The notes under the pieces were generated by a model that made no database searches, had not been told where the DNA came from, and saw nothing but the letters and a program-made list of their open reading frames with translations. A stretch of 14,205 nucleotides of DNA from an uncultured Eubacteriales bacterium (GTDB lineage: Bacteria > Bacillota > Clostridia > Oscillospirales > Acutalibacteraceae). Made by a program: the position numbers and the translations under genes. How positions within the stretch are numbered: position 1 is the stretch's first letter; the number at the start of each line of letters is the position of its first letter. The stretch covers positions 1 through 14,205 of the forward strand of contig CAKUBN010000056.1 of assembly GCA_934643185.1 (NCBI GenBank), in the 5' to 3' direction. Shown here piece by piece: positions 6,304 through 14,137 of the stretch.

Positions 6304-8074
6304 GCTTTTCCCCTCCGTGTGTAAGCGGCAGTTCCATATCGATGCGCACGCCGCGCCCCGGTCCGCCTGTCATGTGAAATACGCCGGCGCCGCCGTAGAT
6401 CAGCCGTATGCGGCCGATGACGTTTTCGAGCCCGATGGAATCCGGCGACGGCAGCTGCTCGCCATGCAGCATATCGTTATACTGCTTTATTTTCGCTTTG
6501 TCTAAGCCCTTGCCGTTATCCTCCACCCACAAAAGCAGCTTGCTTTCCGTGCGCCGCACGCCGACCGTCAGCTGTCCGCCGGTGCCGGCAAGCTGTTCGC
6601 GAAAACCGTGGCTGACGGCGTTTTCAACGAGCGGCTGCAAAAGCATTTTGGGCATTTGGCAGGCCATGGCCTCGTCCTCCACGCAGAAATGCGTTTCAAA
6701 CACACCGGGAAAACGCTGCTGCTGAATGCTCAGATACGCACGCGTCACGGCGATCTCCTCGCGCACCAGAACAAAATCCTGCCCTTTTACGCTGTATTTA
6801 AAAATCTGCGCCAGACTTTTCACCATGTCTGCGGTTTGGTCGGCATTTTCGAGATACGCCATGCCGATGAGACTTTCCAAGGTGTTATACAGAAAATGTG
6901 GGTTGATCTGGCTGCGCAGCTGTAAAAGCTCTGCCTGCTTTTTTTGCAGCTGCGCTTCGTACAAATTTGTTGTGGTCTGCACAAGGTCGTCCGTCAAATC
7001 ACCGACTTTGCGGATCATATGATTGAACTCTTCGGAAACCTGTCGGATCTCGCGATAACCGGAAAGATGTAGCTCGTTGCCGAAATATCGCTTTTCCTCA
7101 TGCTCGATACGCTGCATGTGGGAGATCAACTGATAAAGCGGCTCGTTGATTTTGCGATTCAACCAAAACATGACGGTAATCATCAAAATCACGGCGCCCA
7201 CCATCAAGCATATGTCGCTTTTGCGGATCTGGTCAAGCTCCTGCATGATGTTCTCTTTCGGTAAAATGCTGACAAGGCTGCTGTTCAGCGCCTTGATGTG
7301 TCCCGTGTGCACCAGATACGACCTGCCATTTACGATGATCTCCCGTTGACCGTCCTCAAAAATATCCGCACGTGCCAAAATCTGCTGTTCCATTTCGGTA
7401 GGTTCGCGGTTTGAAGCGCAAATGCCGTTTTCGTTTAAAAGAAAAAGGCTCATATCATACTGATCCGTGAAATTCTCGAGTCCAAGCGTTTCAAGCTGTA
7501 CAACCATCGTCATGCGACCGAGAAAAAAGCTGGATGTATAATTCCAAATATCATACATGGAGGTGGAAAGCAGAAAGCATCGTTTGTTTTCTTTACCGAT
7601 CGTAAGACCCGGCGAAAGATCGTAGTAAAACTGCGGCTGCTCCGGCAGCTTTTGGATTGCATCCGAAAGCACCTGATTGTGGTCCGCCGCATAATACGTA
7701 ATGCCGTTGTAACCCTCGACCACGATTTGCCGAATATCCGGGTTGACGAGCATAACGTCCATGGTAAGCGAATCCAGTTCGCGGCGCGAATCAAACGGAA
7801 GCTCCTGAAATTTCCCCTTGAAAAATGCAGCCATGGTGCGGTTGATAGCAAGACCCTTGAGGCTGTCCTCCAGCGTTTGCAGCTGTGCTTGCAGCTGATC
7901 TTCCAACTGCGTGAAAACCTGTGCGGTGTACGCTAAATTGGACTGCCGCACATGCTCTGAAAAAATCTCGTAACCGGCCGTGAATACCGCTGAAACCACG
8001 AGGACAAGCACCATGCATGCCGCACCGATATATGTAACGATGGGCATGCCGCTTTCTGTTGATTTTCTCCTCAT
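6296..8074 (-). CDS. YesM-type sensor histidine kinase
   Basis: A 592-residue membrane sensor kinase. TM1 spans about 11-34 and TM2 about 288-305, enclosing a ~250-residue extracytoplasmic dCache-like sensor. A HAMP-like stretch (306-360) and a coiled coil (365-390) lead to the His_kinase domain with phosphoacceptor H393 in SQINPHFLYNTLESL. The ATPase has an N-box at N485 (LVENAVSHGF), D519-N-G-K-G, and a G2-like SIGLENVIGR at 546-555. A GTG at 8089 would add five residues, but GGGAGG lies between it and the ATG at 8074 at ideal spacing, so the ATG is chosen. It should autophosphorylate and pass phosphate to D55 of the regulator encoded next. The ligand is likely an extracellular sugar, possibly presented by the binding lipoprotein; not shown by sequence. 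Confidence 0.93.
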   Translation of the reverse strand: MRRKSTESGMPIVTYIGAACMVLVLVVSAVFTAGYEIFSEHVRQSNLAYTAQVFTQLEDQLQAQLQTLEDSLKGLAINRTMAAFFKGKFQELPFDSRRELDSLTMDVMLVNPDIRQIVVEGYNGITYYAADHNQVLSDAIQKLPEQPQFYYDLSPGLTIGKENKRCFLLSTSMYDIWNYTSSFFLGRMTMVVQLETLGLENFTDQYDMSLFLLNENGICASNREPTEMEQQILARADIFEDGQREIIVNGRSYLVHTGHIKALNSSLVSILPKENIMQELDQIRKSDICLMVGAVILMITVMFWLNRKINEPLYQLISHMQRIEHEEKRYFGNELHLSGYREIRQVSEEFNHMIRKVGDLTDDLVQTTTNLYEAQLQKKQAELLQLRSQINPHFLYNTLESLIGMAYLENADQTADMVKSLAQIFKYSVKGQDFVLVREEIAVTRAYLSIQQQRFPGVFETHFCVEDEAMACQMPKMLLQPLVENAVSHGFREQLAGTGGQLTVGVRRTESKLLLWVEDNGKGLDKAKIKQYNDMLHGEQLPSPDSIGLENVIGRIRLIYGGAGVFHMTGGPGRGVRIDMELPLTHGGEKHV

Positions 8075-8121
8075 TTTTCTGCCTCCCACTCATGAATTTG
8101 GTATATATTCTTTTTTTTTGC

Positions 8122-8130
8122 ATTATACCA
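8122..8130 (-). promoter_or_regulatory. extended -10 promoter of the kinase/regulator operon
   Basis: On the minus strand TGGTATAAT (TG at 8129-8130, TATAAT at 8122-8127) is a consensus extended -10. A weak TGTTCA sits 17 bp upstream. It lies 48 bp before the kinase ATG and just after the transporter terminator, followed by a run of nine A residues in the leader. This gives the two-component system its own, probably constitutive, transcript. Confidence 0.65.
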
Positions 8131-8160
8131 TTTTTCATGGCAAATGAACAGAACGGAATG

Positions 8161-8206
8161 AAAAAGAACAAGGCAGAGCCGACGTCCTTTGCGCCGACCC
8201 TGCCCT
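8161..8206 (-). terminator. intrinsic terminator of the sugar-transporter operon
   Basis: On the minus strand a 13-bp stem (8192-8204 with 8172-8184, including three G-U pairs, loop of 7 nt) extends by two more pairs and is followed by TTGTTCTTTTT. It lies ~40 bp past the stop of the binding-protein gene and separates the transporter from the kinase unit. Confidence 0.85.
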
Positions 8207-8243
8207 GAGGCAAAGGAGGGAATTCACATAGAGTTATCCGTAT

Positions 8244-9932
8244 TTATCTGCCTGCATCCTTATAAAGCTGATTCATCTCTGCGATGACCTGATCGTAGCC
8301 CTGGCTCATGTAGCTGTCGACCATATCCTGCCATGCGGCGTCGATGTCGTCGGACGTCATCAGCTGGTTGATGATCTCTTCGTAATGGTCGTCCGCCGTT
8401 GCAAGATCCTTTGTTTCATCCAGAAGGAGACCCTTTGTGTTCGGTGCATCGGCAACGGCTGCTTTCTTCTCATCAAACATCAGCGTCTGATAATCGTCAT
8501 AGAGCTTAATCTGACCATCGGTATGACCCGGGGCAATATCCTGGCGGTACGGACCCCAGAAACCGAGAGAGTAGAGACCTGTGCACGGATAGCGCTCTGC
8601 GACCGTCATGGGGGAGCCGTCTTCCTTTGTCATCGGGAGGACTTCATACTTGCCCTCGCCGAGCTTTTTGTAGGAAACGCCTTCGATGCCGAGGGAAATG
8701 TCTTCATAACCTTCAACGCTTAAAAGGTAATCCATAAGTGCCATGCAGCGCTGTGCCTTTGCATCGTCCACATTGCTGCTGAGATATGTCTCAGACCAAT
8801 ACTTACTCGGTGCCGGGAATGTGGTTTTTCCGGTCTCACTGTTTGCAAAGAGCGGTACGAATGCCACGATCTCATCAAGGGATTTATCGGGATAGGCTTC
8901 GCCGAAACGTTCTGCCATGATGCCGGTGCCGCTGTATGTCGGGCCGGAGTGTGCATAAGCACCCGCCTGACCGTTGAGGAACTTATCGCGGCCGTCTTCA
9001 CCCTTATAGATGATATAGTCCGGGTCGATGACGCCTGCATCGTAGAATTCTTTCATGACCTTAACGCCGTTGAGGAAGTTCTTCGTCATAAAACACGGCA
9101 CAAGCGAGCCGTCTTCCGCAAAGCTCCAACGGAAGCCGTTTACGGCATCCGGGCACTCGCCATTCATGAGAACGGTCATCCAGCTGAACGTATAGCCTGC
9201 AAGGCCGACGGTATCGGCTTTGCCGCTCTGGTTCGGGTCATCCGTTACGAATTTTTTCAGAAGGTCCAAGAGCTCTTCCGGCGTTTCCGGCACTTTCGTC
9301 ACGCCGACGTTCTCCATCCAGTCGCGGCGGATCGCAATGCCGTAGTCCGTAATGCCGTCCTCATCGCTCTGGTAGTTCGGGCGCGGAATGCCGTAGAACA
9401 CCGGGTTTGCATCGTCCTCCGCCACTTCGTTCATGGCGCGGCCCTCGGAGTTATCCAGCATTTTTGCAACATTTTCAAAGCTTGCCCAGTTGTCCGGCAG
9501 TGCGCGCACAACGCCCTGGTCGCGCCACTTGCGGAACGTGTCGGTATACGCCGCATCATACGCGGTGATGTCCGGCAGCTGGTTCGTTGCGGCCCAAAGC
9601 TGAATCTTCTCGCCGTAGTCACCCCAAGTTACCGCGTACGGTTCAATATCGATATTGAACTTGTCGTACAGGCGGTCGCGCACTTCGTCTTCGCCGTCGA
9701 TGATCGTGTCGCCGATGCCCCACACCGCGATGCTGAGGGTCATATGCTCTGCATAGTCCCCTCCCTCGCTCTGAGAGGACTCAGCGCTTGCGTCGGACGA
9801 GCTTTCGTTTGCCGCAGAACCGCTCTCTTCCTGTTTGCTCTCCGTTCCGCCGCCGGAGCAGCCCGCCATGCAGGAAAGCATCAGGGCTGCGGCCAGTGCC
9901 GCCGCGGAGATCTTCTTCCATAGCTTCGTCAT
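8244..9932 (-). CDS. extracellular solute-binding lipoprotein of a CUT1 sugar ABC transporter
   Basis: A 562-residue binding protein of family 1, LplA-like. A lipoprotein signal is plain: K3/K6/K7, a hydrophobic core (8-20) and lipobox M-A-G-C with C25 as the expected lipidated residue. A low-complexity Ser/Glu/Gly linker (about 26-57) tethers the mature domain to the membrane surface. The mature part begins with a beta strand (MTLSIAVWG) and contains many Trp/Tyr residues, as is usual for oligosaccharide binders; the length (~500 mature residues) is typical of LplA-type proteins that bind larger glycans. The ATG at 9932 follows AGGAGG. It is the last gene after two permeases and ends at a strong terminator. 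Together with the cytoplasmic GH20 next door, HexNAc-containing oligosaccharide is a reasonable ligand guess. Confidence 0.92.
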   Translation of the reverse strand: MTKLWKKISAAALAAALMLSCMAGCSGGGTESKQEESGSAANESSSDASAESSQSEGGDYAEHMTLSIAVWGIGDTIIDGEDEVRDRLYDKFNIDIEPYAVTWGDYGEKIQLWAATNQLPDITAYDAAYTDTFRKWRDQGVVRALPDNWASFENVAKMLDNSEGRAMNEVAEDDANPVFYGIPRPNYQSDEDGITDYGIAIRRDWMENVGVTKVPETPEELLDLLKKFVTDDPNQSGKADTVGLAGYTFSWMTVLMNGECPDAVNGFRWSFAEDGSLVPCFMTKNFLNGVKVMKEFYDAGVIDPDYIIYKGEDGRDKFLNGQAGAYAHSGPTYSGTGIMAERFGEAYPDKSLDEIVAFVPLFANSETGKTTFPAPSKYWSETYLSSNVDDAKAQRCMALMDYLLSVEGYEDISLGIEGVSYKKLGEGKYEVLPMTKEDGSPMTVAERYPCTGLYSLGFWGPYRQDIAPGHTDGQIKLYDDYQTLMFDEKKAAVADAPNTKGLLLDETKDLATADDHYEEIINQLMTSDDIDAAWQDMVDSYMSQGYDQVIAEMNQLYKDAGR

Positions 9933-9969
9933 ACTTACATCCTCCTAAATCTAAAAAATTTATTTTACC

Positions 9970-9985
9970 ATCCGACCACTCGGAT
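9970..9985 (-). promoter_or_regulatory. intercistronic hairpin between permease and binding-protein genes
   Basis: ATCCGA / TCGGAT form a 6-bp stem with a 4-nt loop in the 81-bp gap between the second permease and the binding-protein gene. No U-tract follows directly. Such hairpins often mark mRNA processing or stabilise the binding-protein segment, allowing higher expression of that gene; here this is inference. Confidence 0.35.
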
Positions 9986-10013
9986 TTTGGTACTGTGTTG
10001 TGTCTTTGGCAGC

Positions 10014-10925
10014 TTAGCCTTTCACGCCGCCGAGCATGATGCCCTTGGTGAAGTACTTCTGCACGAACGGATAAACGACTAAAATCGGTACCGTTGCAAC
10101 AGTGACCGTCGCCATCTGCAGAGAAAGGTCGTATACGCTTTTTTCCTGCGCGATAATGGCCGCCTTTACGCCGGTCATGGAATTTGTGGTGTTCAACAGC
10201 ATGTTGCGCAGCAAAAGCTGTAACGGATACAGATTCGGCTTATTGATGTGCAGCATGGCCATCCAATAGGAATTCCAGTTGCCGACCGCCACGAACAGCG
10301 CTACGGTCGCGATGATCGGAGTGGACATCGGCAGGATGATCTTGAATAAGATCACCATATCGTTTGCGCCGTCGATCTTTGCGGATTCTTCGATCGCAAG
10401 CGGCAGATCTTCTATGTAGTTCTTGATCAAAATGATATTGAACGGCCCGATCAGGCACGGGAAGATCATGCACCAAATGGTATTGCCGAGGCCGAGCTGC
10501 TCAACGACGAGATAGCCGGGGATCATGCCGCCGCCAAAGAACATGGTGAAGATGAGCATATTGAAAAAGAATTTACCGCCGAACAGCGTTTTTTTTGTCA
10601 GCGGGTAAGCTGCTGCCACCATAATAACGACGCTGAGCGCCGTACCGACAACCGTAACAAACAAGGTGTTGCGCACGGAGCTCCAGAACTGCGCGTTGCC
10701 GATAACAAGCTCATATGCGCTGGTATCGAATACGGTAGGCCACAGATAAATGCTCTGCGCGTGAATGTCCTCGTAGGTGCCGAATGAAACGATCAGCATG
10801 TAGTAAAACGGAAACGCGGTGATAAGCGCCAACAGACCCATGAAGACGATCAGGAAATAATCAAAACCGGTGTAATGGTTCAGTTTTTTCTTTTTTGCGT
10901 GCAGAGAAGCGGTTATTTCACTCAT
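10014..10925 (-). CDS. CUT1 sugar ABC transporter permease, LplC-like
   Basis: A 303-residue inner-membrane permease with about six membrane segments (for example 22-46, 86-108, 121-140, 149-167, and two toward the C-terminus). The cytoplasmic EAA loop that contacts the ATPase is visible at about 179-199 (EESAKIDGAND...KIILP). The C-terminus KGIMLGGVKG is typical of LplC/YtcP-type permeases. An in-frame TTG at 10943 overlaps the upstream gene, but AAAGGGGG lies 7 nt before the ATG at 10925, so this start is chosen. It begins 14 bp after the stop of the first permease gene and pairs with it to form the channel. No ATP-binding subunit is present nearby, so a shared MsmK-like ATPase elsewhere is expected. 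Confidence 0.92.
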   Translation of the reverse strand: MSEITASLHAKKKKLNHYTGFDYFLIVFMGLLALITAFPFYYMLIVSFGTYEDIHAQSIYLWPTVFDTSAYELVIGNAQFWSSVRNTLFVTVVGTALSVVIMVAAAYPLTKKTLFGGKFFFNMLIFTMFFGGGMIPGYLVVEQLGLGNTIWCMIFPCLIGPFNIILIKNYIEDLPLAIEESAKIDGANDMVILFKIILPMSTPIIATVALFVAVGNWNSYWMAMLHINKPNLYPLQLLLRNMLLNTTNSMTGVKAAIIAQEKSVYDLSLQMATVTVATVPILVVYPFVQKYFTKGIMLGGVKG

Positions 10926-10939
10926 TTTGCTGCCCCCTT

Positions 10940-11890
10940 TCAATAAATGCCTCTGCCGTTAAGCTTTTTAGTGATGGTATTGCCGATCAAAAGCAGAACG
11001 AAGTTGATGACAGATTCAAACAAACCGATGGCCGTGGTGTAACCGAAGTTCGCCGCCTCCGAAAACGACTTGCGGTAAACGAGCGTATCGATGATGTCGG
11101 CACTCTGGCGGACCGCTGCGTTGGAAAGGTTGAAGAGCTGGTCAAAGCCTGCGTTCATCATACTGGCAATCTGTAAGATTAAAAGAATGGCAATGGTGCC
11201 GCTGAGACACGGCAGCGTGATGTGCCGCACCAGCTGCGCGCGACCCGCGCCGTCGATGCGCGCCGCCTCGTACAGCTCCGGACTGATGCCGGAAATGGTG
11301 GCAAGGTATATAATAGCACTCCAGCCCATTTCTTTCCAGTTGGAGCTAATGTAAACGAGCGGACGGAATGTGTTCGGATCACTGAGCACATGCTGCTTCG
11401 GTAGACCGACCACTGTGAATATCTGATTTACGATGCCGTCGTTTGAGAACAGATTGAAGAACAGGCCCGCCACGATGATCCATGAGATGAAGTGCGGGAA
11501 CGTGTAGACCGTCTGCACGACTCTTTTGTATTTATTGGAGCGGATCTCATTGATGAGCAGCGCCAGCATAATCGGGATCGGGAACTCGAAAATCAAACGG
11601 CCGAGGCTGATGGACAGCGTGTTAATCATGGCGTTTGAAAAAGACGGATCCCTAAACAAACGCAGGAAGTTATAAAAGCCATGATTTTTGGTCCACGGGC
11701 TTCCGAGAATACCTGCCGAAAAGTTAAAATCTTTAAACGCTAAGATTACACCATACATCGGATAATAGTTGAAAATAAGCAACAGCACAACCATTGGCAG
11801 CAGCATTACATACAGGAACCTGTTCTCCCATATGCGCGACCACAAGCTGCGCGTACTGCCCACCGGCTTTTGCACGGCCTTCTTTGCCAT
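10940..11890 (-). CDS. CUT1 sugar ABC transporter permease, LplB-like
   Basis: A 316-residue membrane permease, first gene of the transporter operon. The first membrane segment covers about 25-47, followed by NYYPMYGVILAFKDF, a hallmark region of LplB-type permeases. The EAA loop is at about 207-228 (LYEAARIDGAG...HITLP), and the end FVLLLIGNTITKKLNGRGIY is typical of the family. The frame stays open to an ATG at 11968, but the ATG at 11890 has GGGAGG 8 nt upstream, and the extra 26 residues run through a GC-rich hairpin that suits an untranslated leader. It forms the heterodimeric channel with the next gene's product for import of the lipoprotein-bound oligosaccharide. Confidence 0.92.
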   Translation of the reverse strand: MAKKAVQKPVGSTRSLWSRIWENRFLYVMLLPMVVLLLIFNYYPMYGVILAFKDFNFSAGILGSPWTKNHGFYNFLRLFRDPSFSNAMINTLSISLGRLIFEFPIPIMLALLINEIRSNKYKRVVQTVYTFPHFISWIIVAGLFFNLFSNDGIVNQIFTVVGLPKQHVLSDPNTFRPLVYISSNWKEMGWSAIIYLATISGISPELYEAARIDGAGRAQLVRHITLPCLSGTIAILLILQIASMMNAGFDQLFNLSNAAVRQSADIIDTLVYRKSFSEAANFGYTTAIGLFESVINFVLLLIGNTITKKLNGRGIY

Positions 11891-11914
11891 AACAGCATCC
11901 TCCCTCTGTTTTAC

Positions 11915-11936
11915 TGCGGCGAACCGCTGCGCCGCA
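11915..11936 (-). promoter_or_regulatory. GC-rich leader hairpin of the transporter operon
   Basis: TGCGGCG (11915-11921) and CGCCGCA (11930-11936) form a 7-bp all-matched stem with an 8-nt loop, ending about 16 bp upstream of the Shine-Dalgarno. No U-run follows, so it is more likely a leader structure or protein site than a terminator. Confidence 0.4.
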
Positions 11937-11958
11937 CCGAATTTTCTTTGATGAAAGG

Positions 11959-11967
11959 ATTTTAACA
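11959..11967 (-). promoter_or_regulatory. candidate extended -10 promoter of the transporter operon
   Basis: On the minus strand TGTTAAAAT gives an extended -10 (TG at 11966-11967, TAAAAT at 11959-11964). There is no good -35 at the proper distance, as expected for an activator-dependent promoter. The inferred start would leave a leader of roughly 60 nt that holds the GC-rich hairpin. Confidence 0.4.
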
Positions 11968-12037
11968 TACTGTGAACACCCTTGATATGGAGAATTCTTC
12001 GTAAAATATGTACTATTCTTAGTTCTTCGGAAGTTTC

Positions 12038-12080
12038 GCTAAAGTTATCATAAAATCACATGATCTTTTATTGCTAAAGT
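12038..12080 (-). repeat. direct repeats ACTTTAGC, possible activator sites
   Basis: On the minus strand ACTTTAGC occurs at 12073-12080 and 12038-12045, with starts 35 bp apart and both followed by xA. They lie upstream of the candidate transporter -10. AraC-type regulators such as YesN often bind direct repeats; the assignment is inference. Confidence 0.35.
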
Positions 12081-12124
12081 CAAAAAATCTCGTGAAATCC
12101 GTCAAGTTTTGCAGAAAATCGGAC

Positions 12125-12153
12125 TTGAAATGTGCACAGTGCTGTGCAAAAAT
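12125..12153 (+). promoter_or_regulatory. candidate promoter and operator palindrome of the propeller gene
   Basis: TTGAAA (12125-12130, five of six matches to -35) and AAAAAT (12148-12153, weak -10) are 17 bp apart. The spacer contains TGCACAGTGCTGTGCA (12133-12148), a 7-bp inverted repeat around a TG centre. An operator in the spacer would compete with RNA polymerase. The -10 is poor, so the promoter itself is uncertain. Confidence 0.35.
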
Positions 12154-12182
12154 CAGAGTAGATATGAAAAGAACACGCGGTA

Positions 12183-12200
12183 TTTTACAGTGCCGTAAAA
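12183..12200 (+). promoter_or_regulatory. second palindrome before the propeller ribosome binding site
   Basis: TTTTACAGTGCCGTAAAA has perfect 6-bp arms (TTTTAC / GTAAAA) and ends just before the AGAAAGGA Shine-Dalgarno. Its centre ACAGTGCCGT matches the centre ACAGTGCTGT of the upstream palindrome in nine of ten positions, at a start-to-start distance of 51 bp, close to five helical turns. This suggests paired operators for one dimeric regulator. Confidence 0.45.
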
Positions 12201-12216
12201 GAGAAAGGACATTTTT

Positions 12217-14067
12217 ATGAACGCAAGACGAGAAGCTTTTTTAGCTGCTTTGCCCTGCCGGAATTTCTGTATTCTCGGTGCGGATTATATTCCGCTTGAC
12301 CCGTTGAGCGGCAAGGAACGGTTTGCTGTTGTCAGCTATGCAGGCGGCGCCACCGGCGCGCTGATCTTAGTCGATCCCGAAACCAAAACGTGCGAAAACT
12401 ACCCGCTGCCGTACGATGCCGGCGCATGGGCCGCACTGTACTTAAAAGAAAAGGAAATGCTGCTGATTGGCACATGTGCCAATCACGGAGCGCTGCATCG
12501 GTTTGACTTGAAGACGCGGACGTACCTTTCCTCGCTGACCGTCGAAGGCGAGCGGTACATCTGGAATCTTGCCCGCGGCGATAACGGCAGAATCTACGGC
12601 GGAACCTGGCCGGGCGGCGCGCTTTTGGAATATGATCCGGAAAAAGAAACGCTTGCCAGTCTCGGACATGTCGGCCCCAACAAAGAAAATTGCTATACCA
12701 AAAACGTTACGCCCGTCTGTGGCGGCGTGGCGGTAAACTCCGGCTTTCACGAGAATACCGTTTGGCTTTATACTTTTGCAAACCAAAAATTCATGCAGAT
12801 TGGCAGCGCGGGAGAAAGCATCGCTGCGGCGTTTGGAGATTGCCTTTTGACGAAAACCGATACGGCGTACCGATTATATAATATAAAAGCCAATCAATTT
12901 TTAGTGCAATTTGCCTTCGACGAACAACCGGAAAATCTACCGAACGACGTAAAAACATATTTGGAAAAGCAAAACGAACCGCTTCCCTACGGACTGCTCC
13001 CGGGCGAAGCCGGCAACCATATTGTCACGCGCAAAAACGGAAAGCGCATCGGCATCAAGGGGCAGGATCTCATCTGGGAAGAAGACGATGGCTGGCATTT
13101 TGAGTTGCTCGCCGCCGAGCCGATCCCATGCAACATCATGACGCTTGCGGCCGACCCGGACGGTTTGATCTGGGGCAGTGCAGAATTTGGTCAGACGATT
13201 TTCAGCTATGACCCCAAAACGGGTACATTTGAAAACTCCGCTTCCGTTGCGGCGGCCGGCGGCGAGGTATACGGCATTGTACCGCTTGACGGCAGGCTGT
13301 ACCTGACCTCCTACATACACGGCGACCACATTTTGTATGACCCTAAAACGCCGTGGGATCAGTATAACAACATCAACCCGCGCCTGCTCGGCTCTTGTGC
13401 GCCGAAAATGGTGCGTCCGCACGGAAAAAGCGTGCTTGGCGCAGACGGAAACATCTGGACCGGCTGGTGGGCAAGCTATGGCGTGCGCGGCGGCGGCATC
13501 ACAAAGATCGACACCAAAACGCAGAAAGTCACCAGTTGGTTCGGCATTGCGGGCGACCAGGCCATTGAGCATCTTTGTGCCGCGCCCGAATATCTCTATG
13601 CCGTGACAAACGGCGAAGCCAGCGGGCTGATGGCAGACCGGGACGCTTTTCGGGTTTTGAAAATCGGCTATGACGGCGAAATCGCCGGACAGCGCATTTT
13701 TGATAAGGGCGTTCTGTTTTTTAAAGTGCTGTACATAAACGGCCGGCTGGTCATCAGCCGCACGAAGGCAGACGGCACGCCGGTGCTTTCTGTGCTTGAC
13801 CCCGACACGCTGGAAACGCTTTGTGAAGCTGCACTTTCCGGCAAGACCGGCAAAGACGCCTACAACGATGATTGCATCGCGCACGAGCTTTTAGACCTGA
13901 AAAACGGTTTATGCACCGTGTTCACCGGCAAAACGATCTGCTTCTTTGACCCCGAAGCGAACCGCTTTACAGAGCAATTCGCGTCCCCGGGGCTTTGCCG
14001 CACCGCGGCACTTGCGCCGGACGGCACGATTTGGTTTGCTGTGGGCGAAAAGCTGTATCGCCTGTAA
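12217..14067 (+). CDS. uncharacterised cytoplasmic beta-propeller-like protein
   Basis: A 616-residue protein with no signal peptide or membrane segment. It is built of repeated strands with a recurring hydrophobic-x-(Y/F/x)-D-P-x-T motif, for example LVDPETKT (51-58), HRFDLKTR (94-101), LEYDPEKE (137-144), FSYDPKTG (329-336), ILYDPKTP (372-379), TKIDTKTQ (429-436), SVLDPDTL (525-532) and CFFDPEAN (575-582). These alternate with D-G-x-I-W/Y-G segments (122-128, 314-320, 410-416, 602-607). This is the signature of a SMP-30/Vgb-lyase/Kelch-like beta-propeller; the number of repeats fits one large or two smaller propellers. The ATG at 12217 follows AGAAAGGA. Divergent from a sugar transporter, it may be a lyase, hydrolase or isomerase for the imported glycan, or a binding scaffold. 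No function is assigned. Confidence 0.75.
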   Translation: MNARREAFLAALPCRNFCILGADYIPLDPLSGKERFAVVSYAGGATGALILVDPETKTCENYPLPYDAGAWAALYLKEKEMLLIGTCANHGALHRFDLKTRTYLSSLTVEGERYIWNLARGDNGRIYGGTWPGGALLEYDPEKETLASLGHVGPNKENCYTKNVTPVCGGVAVNSGFHENTVWLYTFANQKFMQIGSAGESIAAAFGDCLLTKTDTAYRLYNIKANQFLVQFAFDEQPENLPNDVKTYLEKQNEPLPYGLLPGEAGNHIVTRKNGKRIGIKGQDLIWEEDDGWHFELLAAEPIPCNIMTLAADPDGLIWGSAEFGQTIFSYDPKTGTFENSASVAAAGGEVYGIVPLDGRLYLTSYIHGDHILYDPKTPWDQYNNINPRLLGSCAPKMVRPHGKSVLGADGNIWTGWWASYGVRGGGITKIDTKTQKVTSWFGIAGDQAIEHLCAAPEYLYAVTNGEASGLMADRDAFRVLKIGYDGEIAGQRIFDKGVLFFKVLYINGRLVISRTKADGTPVLSVLDPDTLETLCEAALSGKTGKDAYNDDCIAHELLDLKNGLCTVFTGKTICFFDPEANRFTEQFASPGLCRTAALAPDGTIWFAVGEKLYRL

Positions 14068-14103
14068 AATTCAATTACACGTTCATATCCCGATATAAAA
14101 AGA

Positions 14104-14118
14104 AAACCGCTGCGGTTT
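14104..14118. terminator. hairpin after the propeller gene
   Basis: AAACCG / CGGTTT form a 6-bp stem with a 3-nt loop 37 bp after the stop codon. On the plus strand it is followed by CCCG, a poor tail; on the minus strand it is followed by TTTCTTTTTATAT-like sequence, so it would work better for transcription entering from the right. Possibly bidirectional or damaged by a nearby insertion. Confidence 0.4.
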
Positions 14119-14137
14119 CCCGTACAGGAGTGATATG

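Larger units (their letters stand above)
11891..12216. other. divergent regulatory region between transporter operon and propeller gene
   Basis: These 326 bp hold no credible gene. From left to right they hold a GC-rich leader hairpin, a likely extended -10 for the transporter, two direct ACTTTAGC repeats, and two related imperfect palindromes before the propeller gene. The DNA is clearly more AT-rich than the flanking genes. Both divergent transcripts must start here, so co-regulation is likely. Confidence 0.7.

Noticed and set aside
8949..9923. Long plus-strand open frame of 324 codons opposite the binding-protein gene
   Set aside because: It lies wholly antisense to a clear lipoprotein gene with signal peptide, has no good ribosome binding site, and is rich in Arg/Val/Ala/His as expected from antisense of biased codons.
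12937..13884. Minus-strand open frame of 315 codons opposite the propeller gene
   Set aside because: The plus strand has the repeat-bearing protein, a Shine-Dalgarno and an upstream regulatory region; the antisense frame shows no domain pattern.
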